64,000 nt of DNA from an uncultured Clostridia bacterium (GTDB taxonomy: Bacteria; Bacillota; Clostridia; UBA1381). Position numbers and translations under genes: made by a program. Positions within the stretch are counted from its first letter, which is position 1. Every line of letters begins with the position of its first letter. The DNA lies in NCBI GenBank assembly GCA_934454145.1, contig CAKSFT010000008.1, positions 124,001 through 188,000 of the forward strand, in the 5' to 3' direction. Positions 17,087 through 26,147 of the stretch are shown here, piece by piece. The notes below the pieces were generated by a model. That model was given only the letters and a program-made list of their open reading frames with translations. It had not been told where the DNA came from and searched no databases.

Positions 17087-17806
17087 ATGGATTCAAAGTA
17101 TAAGAAAGTATTGCTCAAGGTCAGCGGGGAAGCCTTGGCAGGGGCAAACAAATTCGGGCTTGACGAAGATACTCTTGCAAACATATCGAAAAGTATCAAA
17201 GAGGTTGTTGACATGGGGGTGGAGGTTTCTATCGTCGTCGGGGGCGGAAACTTCTGGCGAGGAAGAAGCGGACACAACATGGACCGCACACGTGCAGACC
17301 ACATGGGCATGCTTGCAACCACGATAAACGCGCTGGCACTTTGCTCTGCCTTGGAAAACAGCGGAGTGGAAACAAGGGTGCAGACGGCAATTGAGATGAG
17401 AGCCATAGCAGAACCTTATATAAGAGGGAAGGCAGTAAGACACCTGAAAAAGGGGAGAGTTGTTATTTTTGGCTGCGGAACGGGGAACCCGTTCATGTCC
17501 ACAGACACCACTGCGGCATTGAGAGCTGTCGAAATGGAGGCGGAAATAATTCTTCTTGCAAAGAAGGTTGACGCGGTGTACGACTCTGACCCGAATATCA
17601 ACCCCGATGCAAAGAAATTTGATGCACTTTCGTTTAATGATATACTTGGTAAAGAACTCGGCGTTATGGACTCGACAGCGGCGTCTATGTGCCGTGACAA
17701 TGACATGCCGATACTTGTGTTTGGGCTGGACGACCCCGAGAATATTGTGCGCGCGGTCAAGGGTGAGAAAATAGGAACTCTTGTGACAAGAAACGGAAAA
17801 AGATAA
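17087..17806 (+). CDS. pyrH: UMP kinase
   Basis: A 239-residue amino-acid-kinase-fold enzyme converting UMP to UDP. The N-terminus KKVLLKVSGEALAG, the VVGGGNFWRGR glycine-rich loop and the FGCGTGNPFMSTDT segment are typical. The start is ATG 17087 behind GGGAGG (17076-17081); the open frame upstream to 17006 is non-coding leader. It precedes frr, as in most Firmicutes, although rpsB and tsf are not upstream here. Confidence 0.96.
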   Translation: MDSKYKKVLLKVSGEALAGANKFGLDEDTLANISKSIKEVVDMGVEVSIVVGGGNFWRGRSGHNMDRTRADHMGMLATTINALALCSALENSGVETRVQTAIEMRAIAEPYIRGKAVRHLKKGRVVIFGCGTGNPFMSTDTTAALRAVEMEAEIILLAKKVDAVYDSDPNINPDAKKFDALSFNDILGKELGVMDSTAASMCRDNDMPILVFGLDDPENIVRAVKGEKIGTLVTRNGKR

Positions 17807-17841
17807 GAAAGACATCAGAAATTTTTTAGGAGGAATTTATT

Positions 17842-18393
17842 ATGGCAAAATATCCCGAAATAGAAGCAAAGATGAACAAAAGGGTAGAGGGTTTTAACAG
17901 TGAACTGAAAACAATCAGAGCAGGACGTGCAAACGCATCTGTTCTTGACAAAGTTGCGATTGATTATTACGGTTCCATGACCCCTGTCGCACAGGTGGGT
18001 TCCATTTCTTCGCCGGAGCCGAGAATGTTGGTTATTCAGCCGTGGGACATTTCGGTTTTGAAGGAAATTGAAAAGGCGATTCTTAAATCGGAAATAGGAA
18101 TTGCACCGCAGAATGACGGAAAGATTATACGCCTCAATTTCCCTCCGCTGACGGAAGAAAGAAGAAAAGAATTGGTTAAGACCGTGAAAAAATATTCCGA
18201 AGAAGCAAAAGTACAAGTGAGAAATGTACGCCGTGACGCGCTTGAAGACTTTAAGGCGCAGAAGAAAAAGTCTGAAATCACGGAAGATGATTTTAAAAAT
18301 GCCGAAAAGGATATCCAGAATCTTACAGATAAATTTATCAAAGAAATAGATGAAATAACAGCGGCAAAAGAAAAGGAAATACTGGAAGTATGA
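17842..18393 (+). CDS. frr: Ribosome recycling factor
   Basis: A 183-residue RRF that splits post-termination ribosomes with EF-G. The conserved segments ELKTIRAGRANASVLD, YYGSMTPVAQVGSISSPEPR, RLNFPPLTEERRKELVK and the C-terminal helix KDIQNLTDKFIKEID are present, and length equals the family norm. ATG 17842 follows AGGAGG. A strong terminator lies 28 bases downstream. Confidence 0.97.
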   Translation: MAKYPEIEAKMNKRVEGFNSELKTIRAGRANASVLDKVAIDYYGSMTPVAQVGSISSPEPRMLVIQPWDISVLKEIEKAILKSEIGIAPQNDGKIIRLNFPPLTEERRKELVKTVKKYSEEAKVQVRNVRRDALEDFKAQKKKSEITEDDFKNAEKDIQNLTDKFIKEIDEITAAKEKEILEV

Positions 18394-18420
18394 TGCTTTT
18401 CGGATTTTTGGGATAACCGA

Positions 18421-18451
18421 CGGACGGGCAGATTGTCCGTCCGCTTTTTTT
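18421..18451 (+). terminator. Terminator after frr, just before uppS
   Basis: CGGACGGGC (18421-18429) pairs with GTCCGTCCG (18435-18443) around AGATT, followed by C and seven T. The uppS start lies only 25 bases downstream, with no promoter seen between, so uppS may be expressed by read-through. Confidence 0.88.
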
Positions 18452-18476
18452 GAAAAAAGAAGTATGAGGTATAAGA

Positions 18477-19214
18477 ATGCATTTTTTTAAAAAACAAAAA
18501 AAGGAAATTGATTATAATAATCTCCCCGCCCACATAGGAATAATAATGGACGGAAACGGCAGGTGGGCAAAAAAACGCGGTTTGCCGCGCAGTGCCGGAC
18601 ATTCTGCCGGGGCGGACACGCTGAAGAAGATTGTGACGGAATGTAACAAAATCGGAATAAAATACATAACAGTATATGCCTTTTCCACAGAAAACTGGAA
18701 ACGCCCCAAGGAGGAAGTGGATTTTCTGATGAATCTTCTGCTGAACTATCTGCGTGATGCGGAAAAGACACTTGCGGGGGAAAATGTGGTGATACGTGCA
18801 ATCGGTTCGCGCAAAGAACTGTCGCAGGAAATATGCGAGCAGATTGCAAAAACCGAAAAATTTACAGAAAAAAACACAGGCATAATAATGAACATTGCCG
18901 TGAACTATGGCGCAAGGGAAGAGCTGACCGAAGCGGTGAAAAAAATCTCGGAAAAGGTTATGAAAAAAGAACTGACCCTTGCTGAGATTACGCCCGGGGT
19001 GATTTCCGATAATCTTTATACCAAGGGGGAGCCCGACCCGGATCTGATTATAAGAACCAGTGGCGAGGAACGGATAAGCAATTTTATGCTGTGGCAGATT
19101 GCGTATTCTGAGCTTTTGTTTACAAAAAAGCTTTGGCCGGATTTCAGCAAAAATGATTTGTATGAGGCGATATATGAATTTCAAAAACGCACAAGGCGTT
19201 TCGGAGGTGTATAA
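18477..19214 (+). CDS. uppS: Isoprenyl transferase (undecaprenyl diphosphate synthase)
   Basis: A 245-residue cis-prenyltransferase that extends farnesyl diphosphate to undecaprenyl diphosphate, the wall lipid carrier. The signature HIGIIMDGNGRWAKKRGLPR near residue 20 carries the catalytic Asp. ITVYAFSTENWKRP and the C-terminal DLIIRTSGEERISNFMLWQ are also present. It starts at ATG 18477 after TGAGGT and ends three bases before cdsA. Confidence 0.96.
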   Translation: MHFFKKQKKEIDYNNLPAHIGIIMDGNGRWAKKRGLPRSAGHSAGADTLKKIVTECNKIGIKYITVYAFSTENWKRPKEEVDFLMNLLLNYLRDAEKTLAGENVVIRAIGSRKELSQEICEQIAKTEKFTEKNTGIIMNIAVNYGAREELTEAVKKISEKVMKKELTLAEITPGVISDNLYTKGEPDPDLIIRTSGEERISNFMLWQIAYSELLFTKKLWPDFSKNDLYEAIYEFQKRTRRFGGV

Positions 19215-19217
19215 AAG

Positions 19218-20054
19218 ATGGCATTAAGACTTATAACAAGCGGTATAGGGCTGATTGTTTTCTTTGCTGCTTTTTTTGCGGACGAATTGTTGTTTTCTTT
19301 GGCGGTCGCAATCGTGAGTCTGGGGATGGTTTATGAGGCGGTGCATGCACTCAAGCCCGGAAAATTGGTGACCGGAGTGAGCATGGCGGTGAGTGCGCTG
19401 TCTTTTTTGACAGAACTATATGTTCTGCATATGCAAAAAAATGCCGCATATTCTGCCGGCAACGGGGCGATTGTTGCAGGGTGCCTGATTATAAGCATTT
19501 TTGTTTATTTGGTGTTGTCTGTTGTCCTTTTTGAAAAGACGGATTTTAAGAAAATATATTCGTCAATGTTTATGACTTTTTACATCACGTGGTTTATGAC
19601 ATTTATCATTCTTTTGCGGCTTGATTTCGGCAGATATGCCGTGATTCCGGCATTTTTGTTTTCGTGGATTACCGATTCGGGGGCGTATTTTGCAGGGAAT
19701 TTTCTGGGCAGACACAAGCTGGCGCCGAAACTCAGCCCGAAAAAGACCGTCGAGGGCGCAGTCGGCGGCATTGCCGCGACGGTTGCGGGGACGGTTATTT
19801 ATATCGCTGTTTTAAAGTATTGTTTCGATTTGGCTGTGGAGAGCAATGTTATATTTGTTGTTTCGGCGGCTATCGGGGCTGTGCTGTCGGAAATCGGTGA
19901 TTTGGCGGCGTCCGTGGTGAAAAGACAGTGCGATATCAAGGATTTTGGCTGGATATTCCCGGGGCATGGCGGCTTTTTGGACAGATTTGACAGTGTTGTA
20001 TTCATCGCACCGTATGTGTATATGGTGTTTGTATTGATGCAGAGGTTGTTTTGA
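19218..20054 (+). CDS. cdsA: Phosphatidate cytidylyltransferase
   Basis: A 278-residue polytopic membrane enzyme making CDP-diacylglycerol. Several hydrophobic helices are visible. The C-terminal CdsA signature appears as SEIGDLAASVVKRQCDIKDF followed by PGHGGFLDRFDS. It follows uppS directly in the usual Firmicute order. Confidence 0.95.
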   Translation: MALRLITSGIGLIVFFAAFFADELLFSLAVAIVSLGMVYEAVHALKPGKLVTGVSMAVSALSFLTELYVLHMQKNAAYSAGNGAIVAGCLIISIFVYLVLSVVLFEKTDFKKIYSSMFMTFYITWFMTFIILLRLDFGRYAVIPAFLFSWITDSGAYFAGNFLGRHKLAPKLSPKKTVEGAVGGIAATVAGTVIYIAVLKYCFDLAVESNVIFVVSAAIGAVLSEIGDLAASVVKRQCDIKDFGWIFPGHGGFLDRFDSVVFIAPYVYMVFVLMQRLF

Positions 20055-20062
20055 TTTTCTGC

Positions 20063-20107
20063 GGGCGGCCGTGAAATGCTTTGCGGTTGCCCGATTGATT
20101 TTTACAC
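20063..20107 (+). terminator. Hairpin between cdsA and dxr
   Basis: GGGCGGCCG (20063-20071) pairs with CGGTTGCCC (20084-20092), including two G-T pairs. The T-run (ATTTTTAC) begins about eight bases after the stem, so termination is probably weak. Confidence 0.4.
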
Positions 20108-20131
20108 AGCGGAAAGGAATTTTTTGTACAA

Positions 20132-21274
20132 ATGAAGGAAAAGATAACTATTATAGGTTCGACGGGTTCAATCGGCACGCAAACACTGGAGGTGTGCCGT
20201 GAATATGGGATAAAGGTTCTCGGACTTTCTTCGTATTCCAATATAGATTTGCTTGAAAAACAGATAAGGGAATTTAAACCCAAGATTGCATGTGTGGTGA
20301 TGAAAGACCGTGCAAAAGACCTGGCGGACAGAGTGAGGGACACAGATGTCAGGATTGTGTATTCATATGAAGGACTCTCCGAGGTCGCCGCGGCAGACGG
20401 CGCAGAGGCGGTTGTCACGGCGGTTGTGGGGATAGCGGGGCTTTTGCCGACTGTCGCTGCGATAAAGGCGGGCAAAAACATTGCACTCGCAAACAAAGAA
20501 ACGCTTGTCACAGGCGGACATATAGTTACAGAACTGGCAAAAAAGCACAATGTAAGGCTTTTGCCTGTCGACAGTGAACATTCTGCAATATTCCAGTCCC
20601 TTCAGGGGTTTTCGCCGGACGACGTGAAAAGGATAATTCTGACAGCGTCGGGCGGACCGTTTTTTGGGAAAACGGCGGGAGAACTGGAAAATATAACACC
20701 CGAACAGGCTTTGAAACACCCAAACTGGAATATGGGCAAAAAGGTCACTGTGGATTCCTCGACCCTGGCAAACAAGGGCCTGGAGGTCATAGAGGCAAAA
20801 TGGCTTTTCGGGGTTGATGTAGACAGGATAAAGGTGCTTGTGCACAGACAAAGCGTAATCCATTCTATGGTGGAATATAATGACAACGGCGTCATGGCAC
20901 AGCTGGGCGCGCCGGACATGAAACTGCCGATTCAGTATGCGCTGACATATCCGCAAAGACTTGCCATGAAGGAAAATGAACTGGATTTTTCAAAATATGC
21001 ATCGCTGACCTTTGCGGAACCCGACACAAAAACCTTCCGCGCTTTGGCACTGGCATATGAAGCCGGCAGACGCGGCGGCAATCTGCCCTGTATATTCAAC
21101 AGCGCGGACGAGGCGGCGGTGGAATTGTTTTTGGAGGGGAAAATAAAGTACCCCGAAATTGCGGAAACAATAGAAAAGTCAATGAATGAATTTAAATTTA
21201 TCGAAAATCCGACACTTGACGAAATTCTTGAAACAGACAAGGAAGTAAAGATGCGGATATTGAATGGGAGATGA
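20132..21274 (+). CDS. dxr: 1-deoxy-D-xylulose 5-phosphate reductoisomerase
   Basis: A 380-residue NADPH enzyme forming 2-C-methyl-D-erythritol 4-phosphate, the second step of the MEP isoprenoid pathway. The N-terminal nucleotide motif GSTGSIGTQTLEV, ALANKETLV, VDSEHSAIFQ (metal and substrate residues) and TASGGPFFG are present. ATG 20132 follows AAAGGAA. It overlaps rseP by 11 bases. With ispG in the same run it shows a MEP-pathway organism. Confidence 0.97.
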   Translation: MKEKITIIGSTGSIGTQTLEVCREYGIKVLGLSSYSNIDLLEKQIREFKPKIACVVMKDRAKDLADRVRDTDVRIVYSYEGLSEVAAADGAEAVVTAVVGIAGLLPTVAAIKAGKNIALANKETLVTGGHIVTELAKKHNVRLLPVDSEHSAIFQSLQGFSPDDVKRIILTASGGPFFGKTAGELENITPEQALKHPNWNMGKKVTVDSSTLANKGLEVIEAKWLFGVDVDRIKVLVHRQSVIHSMVEYNDNGVMAQLGAPDMKLPIQYALTYPQRLAMKENELDFSKYASLTFAEPDTKTFRALALAYEAGRRGGNLPCIFNSADEAAVELFLEGKIKYPEIAETIEKSMNEFKFIENPTLDEILETDKEVKMRILNGR

Positions 21275-22427
21275 TATTTTGCTTACGGCGCTTGTTACGA
21301 TAATTATTTTTTTGGTCATGATTTCATTGCATGAATTCGGGCACTTTATAGTATCCAAAGCAGTGGGTGTCAAGGTGCACGAATTTGCAATTGGCATGGG
21401 CCCCGCAATTCTGAAATTTCACGGAAAGGAAACACTTTATTCCCTGAGAATATTCCCTGTCGGGGGCTATTGCAAGCTGGAGGGCGAGGACGAAAAGACC
21501 GAGGACGAGCGCGCATTTTGCAATCAGAAATGGTGGAAACGCTTTGCCGTTGTTGTTGCCGGTGCGGTGCTTAATGTAATACTTGGGTTTGTGATATTGT
21601 TTGTGATAACGATGAATGTCGGGACAGTGCGAAGCACTGTTGTGGACACACTGGTTGAAAATTCGTATCTGGAAACTTCGGGGATTATACCGGGGGACAG
21701 AATTATTGCGATAAACGGCAAACACATAGGATTTTACCCGGACATTTCACTTTATACAGAAAAGCTGACCGACAGTACAGAGGTTGAGATTACTGTCAAA
21801 AGAAACGGAGAAAAACTAAAATACAGAGTAAGACCTTCAAAAGAAACCTCAACGACATATTATGAGGACGAATATGTCAGAATGGTGACCGACATAAACG
21901 GAATCGGCGAACGGGAGAAGACTTTTGATTATACCGACAAAGAGGCAGCAAAGGATTATATCGGGCAAAGCTTTACAAATGAACGGTATATCCTTGGATT
22001 TACGGCAAAAGAAGAAGAAACGCACTTCTTGAACAGCGCAGTGTACGCATGGCACAATACCGTGTATGTCGTAAAGCTTGTTTACAACGGATTGTGGGAT
22101 ATGGTCACCGGCAAAACGGGAATAGAACAGGTTTCGGGACCTGTCGGGATTGTGAGCGCGGTCAACACAATGGTTCATTCCGGCAAATATTGGGTTATGA
22201 ATGTCCTGAATCTGTCGGCATTGCTCACAATAAACCTTGGGGTATTCAACCTCCTTCCTCTGCCGGCACTCGACGGCGGGAGAATACTTTTTATGCTGAT
22301 AGAGCTTGTGCGCAGAAAGCCAGTCCCGGCGGAAAAAGAGGGCTTGGTGCATGCAGTTGGGCTTATGCTTTTGCTCTTGTTTGCGGTGGTGATTTCCTTC
22401 AAGGATATAATAATGCTTATAAAATAG
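21264..22427 (+). CDS. rseP: RIP metalloprotease RseP (site-2 protease)
   Basis: A 387-residue intramembrane zinc protease. The first helix carries HEFGH, a PDZ domain occupies about residues 115-185, and the C-terminal membrane part holds NLLPLPALDGGR, whose Asp completes the active site. In Firmicutes this family cleaves anti-sigma factors and signal-peptide remnants. The start may be ATG 21264, overlapping dxr, or TTG 21279, which is better spaced from GGGAG. Confidence 0.95.
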   Translation: MGDDILLTALVTIIIFLVMISLHEFGHFIVSKAVGVKVHEFAIGMGPAILKFHGKETLYSLRIFPVGGYCKLEGEDEKTEDERAFCNQKWWKRFAVVVAGAVLNVILGFVILFVITMNVGTVRSTVVDTLVENSYLETSGIIPGDRIIAINGKHIGFYPDISLYTEKLTDSTEVEITVKRNGEKLKYRVRPSKETSTTYYEDEYVRMVTDINGIGEREKTFDYTDKEAAKDYIGQSFTNERYILGFTAKEEETHFLNSAVYAWHNTVYVVKLVYNGLWDMVTGKTGIEQVSGPVGIVSAVNTMVHSGKYWVMNVLNLSALLTINLGVFNLLPLPALDGGRILFMLIELVRRKPVPAEKEGLVHAVGLMLLLLFAVVISFKDIIMLIK

Positions 22428-22457
22428 TTTTTTTGTGAACGGAGTTGGAGGGTACAG

Positions 22458-23495
22458 ATGAAAAATGTTGTGAATGTGGGCGGTGTTTTGGTCGGCGGCG
22501 GCAATCCGGTGTCGGTGCAGTCGATGACAAATACCGACACGAGAGATGTAAAAAGCACATGTGCGCAGATTGAAAAACTGACCGCCGCCGGCTGTGAAAT
22601 AATACGTGCGGCAGTCCCCGACATGGAGGCGGCGGAAGCAATCGGAAAAATAAAAAAACAGATTAAAATTCCGCTGGTTGCGGATATTCATTTTGACTAT
22701 AAGCTGGCGCTGGAGTGCATAAAGAACGGTGTCGACAAGGTGCGGATAAACCCCGGCAATATCGGGAGCCGCGAAAGGGTGAAGGCGGTGGCAGACGCCG
22801 CCAAATCACAAGCAATCCCCATAAGGATAGGCGTAAACGGAGGTTCACTGGAAAAAGATTTGCTGCAAAAATACGGCGGGCCGACGGCAGACGCACTTGT
22901 GGAGAGTGCAATGCGCCATGTTGAGATTCTTGATGATGTCAATTTTTCCGACATTGTTGTGTCAATTAAGGTTTCGTCGGTGCCCACAATGATTGAGGCA
23001 TACAGGAAATTCAGCAAATCGTGCCCCATACCCTTGCATGTGGGCGTCACCGAGGCGGGGACGATGCGCGGCGGCATCATAAAGTCGTCAATCGGCATCG
23101 GGACACTTTTGTCGGAAGGAATAGGCGATACAATCAGGGTTTCACTGACGGCTGACCCGGCCGAGGAAATAAGGGCGGCAAAGGATATTCTGAATGCGCT
23201 GGAAATAAGGAAATCGGGCGTGACTCTGGTTTCCTGCCCGACCTGCGGAAGGACAAGAATAGATTTAATTCCCATTGCGGAAGAAGTGGAAAGACGGCTG
23301 AGAGATGTCAACAAGGACATCAGGGTGGCGGTCATGGGCTGTGCCGTCAACGGCCCGGGAGAGGCACGCGAAGCCGACATCGGCATCGCCGGCGGAAACG
23401 GAGAGGGGCTTATATTTAAAAAGGGGAAAATTGTGAGAAAAGTCCCCGAGGACAGGATAATTGAAGAATTGATGAAGGAAATAGACAGATTGTAA
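22458..23495 (+). CDS. ispG: 4-hydroxy-3-methylbut-2-enyl diphosphate synthase
   Basis: A 345-residue 4Fe-4S enzyme of the MEP pathway. VQSMTNTDTRDV and the TIM-barrel segment VADIHFDYKLAL lie in the N-terminal half. The cluster ligands sit in VSCPTCGRTRIDL and VMGCAVNGPGEA near the C-terminus. It follows rseP with a GGAGG-type SD site. Confidence 0.97.
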   Translation: MKNVVNVGGVLVGGGNPVSVQSMTNTDTRDVKSTCAQIEKLTAAGCEIIRAAVPDMEAAEAIGKIKKQIKIPLVADIHFDYKLALECIKNGVDKVRINPGNIGSRERVKAVADAAKSQAIPIRIGVNGGSLEKDLLQKYGGPTADALVESAMRHVEILDDVNFSDIVVSIKVSSVPTMIEAYRKFSKSCPIPLHVGVTEAGTMRGGIIKSSIGIGTLLSEGIGDTIRVSLTADPAEEIRAAKDILNALEIRKSGVTLVSCPTCGRTRIDLIPIAEEVERRLRDVNKDIRVAVMGCAVNGPGEAREADIGIAGGNGEGLIFKKGKIVRKVPEDRIIEELMKEIDRL

Positions 23496-23535
23496 ACATT
23501 TGCGGACGGTGTGAAAAAAAGGGAGGACTATGCAA

Positions 23536-23961
23536 ATGAAGAAAATACTCATAATAAACGGGCCGAACATTGACATGCTGGGGAAGAGAGAACCCGGCAT
23601 ATATGGAAATGAAACCATTGAAGATTTGCAGAAGAAAATAACGGAGCACGCAAAGAAGATAGGGTGCGGGGTTGAATTTTTCCAAAGCAACTTTGAGGGC
23701 GGAATTATAGATGCAATACATAAGACCTTTGAAGGTTTTGACGGAATTGTGATAAACCCGGGGGCGTTTACGCATTATTCTTATGCAATACGCGACGCGC
23801 TCGCAAGTGTCCCGACGCCGGCGGTGGAGGTGCATATTTCAAATATCCATAAGCGTGAAGAGTTCCGCCACACATCTGTCACTGCGCCTATGTGCATGGG
23901 GCAGATTTGCGGACTGGGGACAGACGGATATTTGTATGCATTGGAGGCGCTTTTGAGATGA
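23536..23961 (+). CDS. aroQ: Type II 3-dehydroquinate dehydratase
   Basis: A 141-residue enzyme of the shikimate pathway. IINGPNIDMLGKREP carries the catalytic Tyr-loop region (Tyr follows in GIYG), INPGAFTHYSYAIRDAL has the catalytic His, and VEVHISNIHKREEFRH is the substrate-binding segment. ATG 23536 is better spaced from GGGAGG than ATG 23530 and matches the family N-terminus. The stop overlaps the start of the M24 peptidase. aroB lies far away at 49.8 kb. Confidence 0.95.
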   Translation: MKKILIINGPNIDMLGKREPGIYGNETIEDLQKKITEHAKKIGCGVEFFQSNFEGGIIDAIHKTFEGFDGIVINPGAFTHYSYAIRDALASVPTPAVEVHISNIHKREEFRHTSVTAPMCMGQICGLGTDGYLYALEALLR

Positions 23962-24992
23962 CACGGACACAAAAGCTTTTGAGAAGTTTTGAGGACGGCG
24001 ACGGCGCGTATATTTCAAGCAAGGCAAATATATTTTATTACAGCGGTTTCACATCTGAAGACGCACGGCTTGTTGTGACAAAAAATGAGCGTATAATTCT
24101 GACAGATTCGCGCTATACCGTTCAGGCGAAAAAACAGGCACCCGATTTTGAGATACACGATATTCGGGATTTGTCGGTTTTGGAGCAGCTTGGGATAAAG
24201 CGGCTTTTGTTTGAAGAAGAATACCTGACGGTGAAAGAACTGGCGGGGATAAACAAGGGGAGTTATAAAGCAATCCCGGCTATGGGAAAAATCTCAAAGC
24301 CGCGTGAGGTGAAGGAGGAGGCGGAAATCGAAAAAATCCGTGCCGCCGAAAGCCTTGGCGACGCGGCGTTTTCTCATATACTTGGGTTTATAAAACCCGG
24401 GGTGAGCGAAATTGAGATTGCGCTGGAGCTGGAAATGTTTATGCGCAAAAACGGCGCGTCGGGGCTTTCTTTTGAAACAATCGCGGCGTCGGGGGTACGT
24501 TCTGCAATGCCGCACGGCACGGCAAGCGAAAAGAAACTGGAGCACGGTGACTTGTTTACGCTGGACTTTGGCTGTGTGCTGGACGGGTATTGCTCTGATA
24601 TGACGAGGACTGTGGCAATCGGCAAACCGGATTCGCGCCAAAAGGAAATTTATTACACGGTGCTGAAGGCACAAAAAGCGGCATGTGAGTTTGTCGCGGC
24701 AGGGAAAAGCTGTGCCGACGCGGACGGCGTTGCGAGGAGTATCATTGCAGATTCCGGCTATGGTGAAAATTTCGGGCATAGTCTGGGGCACAGTGTTGGG
24801 ATAGAAATCCATGAAAATCCGAATTTGTCGTCGAAATCGGCCGGAATCTTGGAGCCGGGCAATGTTGTCACCGTTGAACCGGGAATATACATTGAAGGAT
24901 TCGGCGGTGTGAGGATAGAGGATTTGGTTGTAATTGGCGAAAAAAATACGGTAAATTTAACAAAATCTGAAAAAGAATTGATAATTCTTTAA
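23958..24992 (+). CDS. M24 family Xaa-Pro aminopeptidase
   Basis: A 344-residue metallopeptidase with a creatinase N-terminal domain and a pita-bread catalytic domain. The metal ligands are visible as Asp in TLDFG, Asp in DMTRTV, His in GHSLGHSVG, and Glu residues in VEPGIYI and GVRIED. It releases N-terminal residues before proline. ATG 23958 overlaps the aroQ stop by four bases and follows GGAGG. Position before efp is usual in Firmicutes. Confidence 0.92.
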   Translation: MTRTQKLLRSFEDGDGAYISSKANIFYYSGFTSEDARLVVTKNERIILTDSRYTVQAKKQAPDFEIHDIRDLSVLEQLGIKRLLFEEEYLTVKELAGINKGSYKAIPAMGKISKPREVKEEAEIEKIRAAESLGDAAFSHILGFIKPGVSEIEIALELEMFMRKNGASGLSFETIAASGVRSAMPHGTASEKKLEHGDLFTLDFGCVLDGYCSDMTRTVAIGKPDSRQKEIYYTVLKAQKAACEFVAAGKSCADADGVARSIIADSGYGENFGHSLGHSVGIEIHENPNLSSKSAGILEPGNVVTVEPGIYIEGFGGVRIEDLVVIGEKNTVNLTKSEKELIIL

Positions 24993-24999
24993 AAAAAAC

Positions 25000-25028
25000 T
25001 TGTAATTTGGAGAAAAATATATTACAAT
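25000..25028 (+). promoter_or_regulatory. Promoter of efp
   Basis: TTGTAA (25000-25005), 17 bases, TACAAT (25023-25028), about 45 bases before the efp start. It starts immediately after the M24 peptidase stop. Confidence 0.7.
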
Positions 25029-25073
25029 ATAAAAAGTAATATTATATATTTAAACAAAATTGGAGGAAAAGAT

Positions 25074-25631
25074 ATGATATCAGCAGGAGATTTTAGAAAC
25101 GGAATTACTTTTGAATTAGACGGAAATGTATTTCAGGTTGTTGAATTTCAGCATGTAAAGCCGGGAAAAGGCGCGGCTTTTGTGAGAACTAAAATAAAGA
25201 ACGTTATCACAGGCGCGGTTGTTGAAAAAACTTTCAGACCGACAGAAAAGATGCCAAAAGCTCATATCGAGAGAAAGGATATGGAATATTCATATAATGA
25301 CGGCGATTTGTATTACTTTATGGATCAGGAAACCTTTGACATGATTCCGATTGGCAAGGAGCAGGTGGGGGATTCTCTGAAATTCGTCAAAGAAAACATG
25401 GTTTGTAAAATTCTGTCTTACAAGGGAAATGTATTCGGCATAGAGCCGCCGACGTTTGTCGAACTGGCAATTTCGGAAACAGAACCGGGATTTAAGGGCG
25501 ACACAGCGACGGGCGCAACAAAGCCGGCTACACTGGAAACAGGTGCAGTTATTCAGGTGCCGTTGTTTGTCGACGGTTCCGACATTATTCGCGTTGACAC
25601 AAGGACGGGCGAATATATGGAGCGTGTATAA
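25074..25631 (+). CDS. efp: Elongation factor P
   Basis: A 185-residue EF-P, which rescues ribosomes stalled at polyproline. The three OB-like domains are present. The loop VKPGKGAAFVRTK holds the Lys that is modified in many species, and the C-terminal segment ends in VDTRTGEYMERV. ATG 25074 follows GGAGG. Confidence 0.97.
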   Translation: MISAGDFRNGITFELDGNVFQVVEFQHVKPGKGAAFVRTKIKNVITGAVVEKTFRPTEKMPKAHIERKDMEYSYNDGDLYYFMDQETFDMIPIGKEQVGDSLKFVKENMVCKILSYKGNVFGIEPPTFVELAISETEPGFKGDTATGATKPATLETGAVIQVPLFVDGSDIIRVDTRTGEYMERV

Positions 25632-25651
25632 TCCGCGGAAAGGAAAACAGT

Positions 25652-26080
25652 ATGGACACAATCGAAAGCAAGATTGCTTATATCAAAGGGCTTGCAGAGG
25701 GTTTGAAAATTGAAGAGAAAAGCGACGAGGGAAAGGTTTTGTCAAAGCTTTTGGAAGTGCTTGACGACATGGCCGAGGCGCTTGACGACATTTTGGACGC
25801 ACATGACGAGCTTGAAGAAAAGGTCGACGAAATAGACGAGGATTTGGCTGACGTTGAAGATATCGTGTATGACGACTATGATGACGAGGACGAGGGCAAT
25901 TATGACAACGGGGACGATTTTAACGAAGAAGATGATGACATGGATTTCTTTGAAATTGAATGTCCGAATTGCCATGAGGACGTTCTGATTGATTTTGACA
26001 TGCTTGATGATGAAAAAGGCATTGTATGTCCGAATTGTCATGAAGAGATTGACCTTGAGTTTGACACAGACGAAGAATAA
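25652..26080 (+). CDS. CD1247-type zinc-ribbon protein
   Basis: A 142-residue protein. The N-terminus (IESKIAYIKGLAEGLKIE) matches the CD1247 N-terminal domain found in Clostridia. A helical, probably coiled-coil, segment and a very acidic stretch (about residues 65-100) follow. The C-terminus has two CPNCHE zinc-binding knuckles spaced about 24 residues apart. Function is unknown; the family often lies beside efp. ATG 25652 follows GGAAAGGA and is 20 bases from efp, so they are probably cotranscribed. Confidence 0.82.
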   Translation: MDTIESKIAYIKGLAEGLKIEEKSDEGKVLSKLLEVLDDMAEALDDILDAHDELEEKVDEIDEDLADVEDIVYDDYDDEDEGNYDNGDDFNEEDDDMDFFEIECPNCHEDVLIDFDMLDDEKGIVCPNCHEEIDLEFDTDEE

Positions 26081-26095
26081 AACAGAGTGGACGGG

Positions 26096-26137
26096 CTGCC
26101 CGAGAAGGTTCAGACTTTTTGGGCAGTTCTTTTTTTG
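26096..26137 (+). terminator. Terminator after the CD1247-type gene
   Basis: CTGCCC plus six further pairs (two G-T) form a 12-bp stem with a 7-base loop, ending in GGGCAG and then TTCTTTTTTT. The hemW SD site abuts its 3' end, so hemW has no separate promoter visible. Confidence 0.85.
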
Positions 26138-26147
26138 AGGGGGTTTC

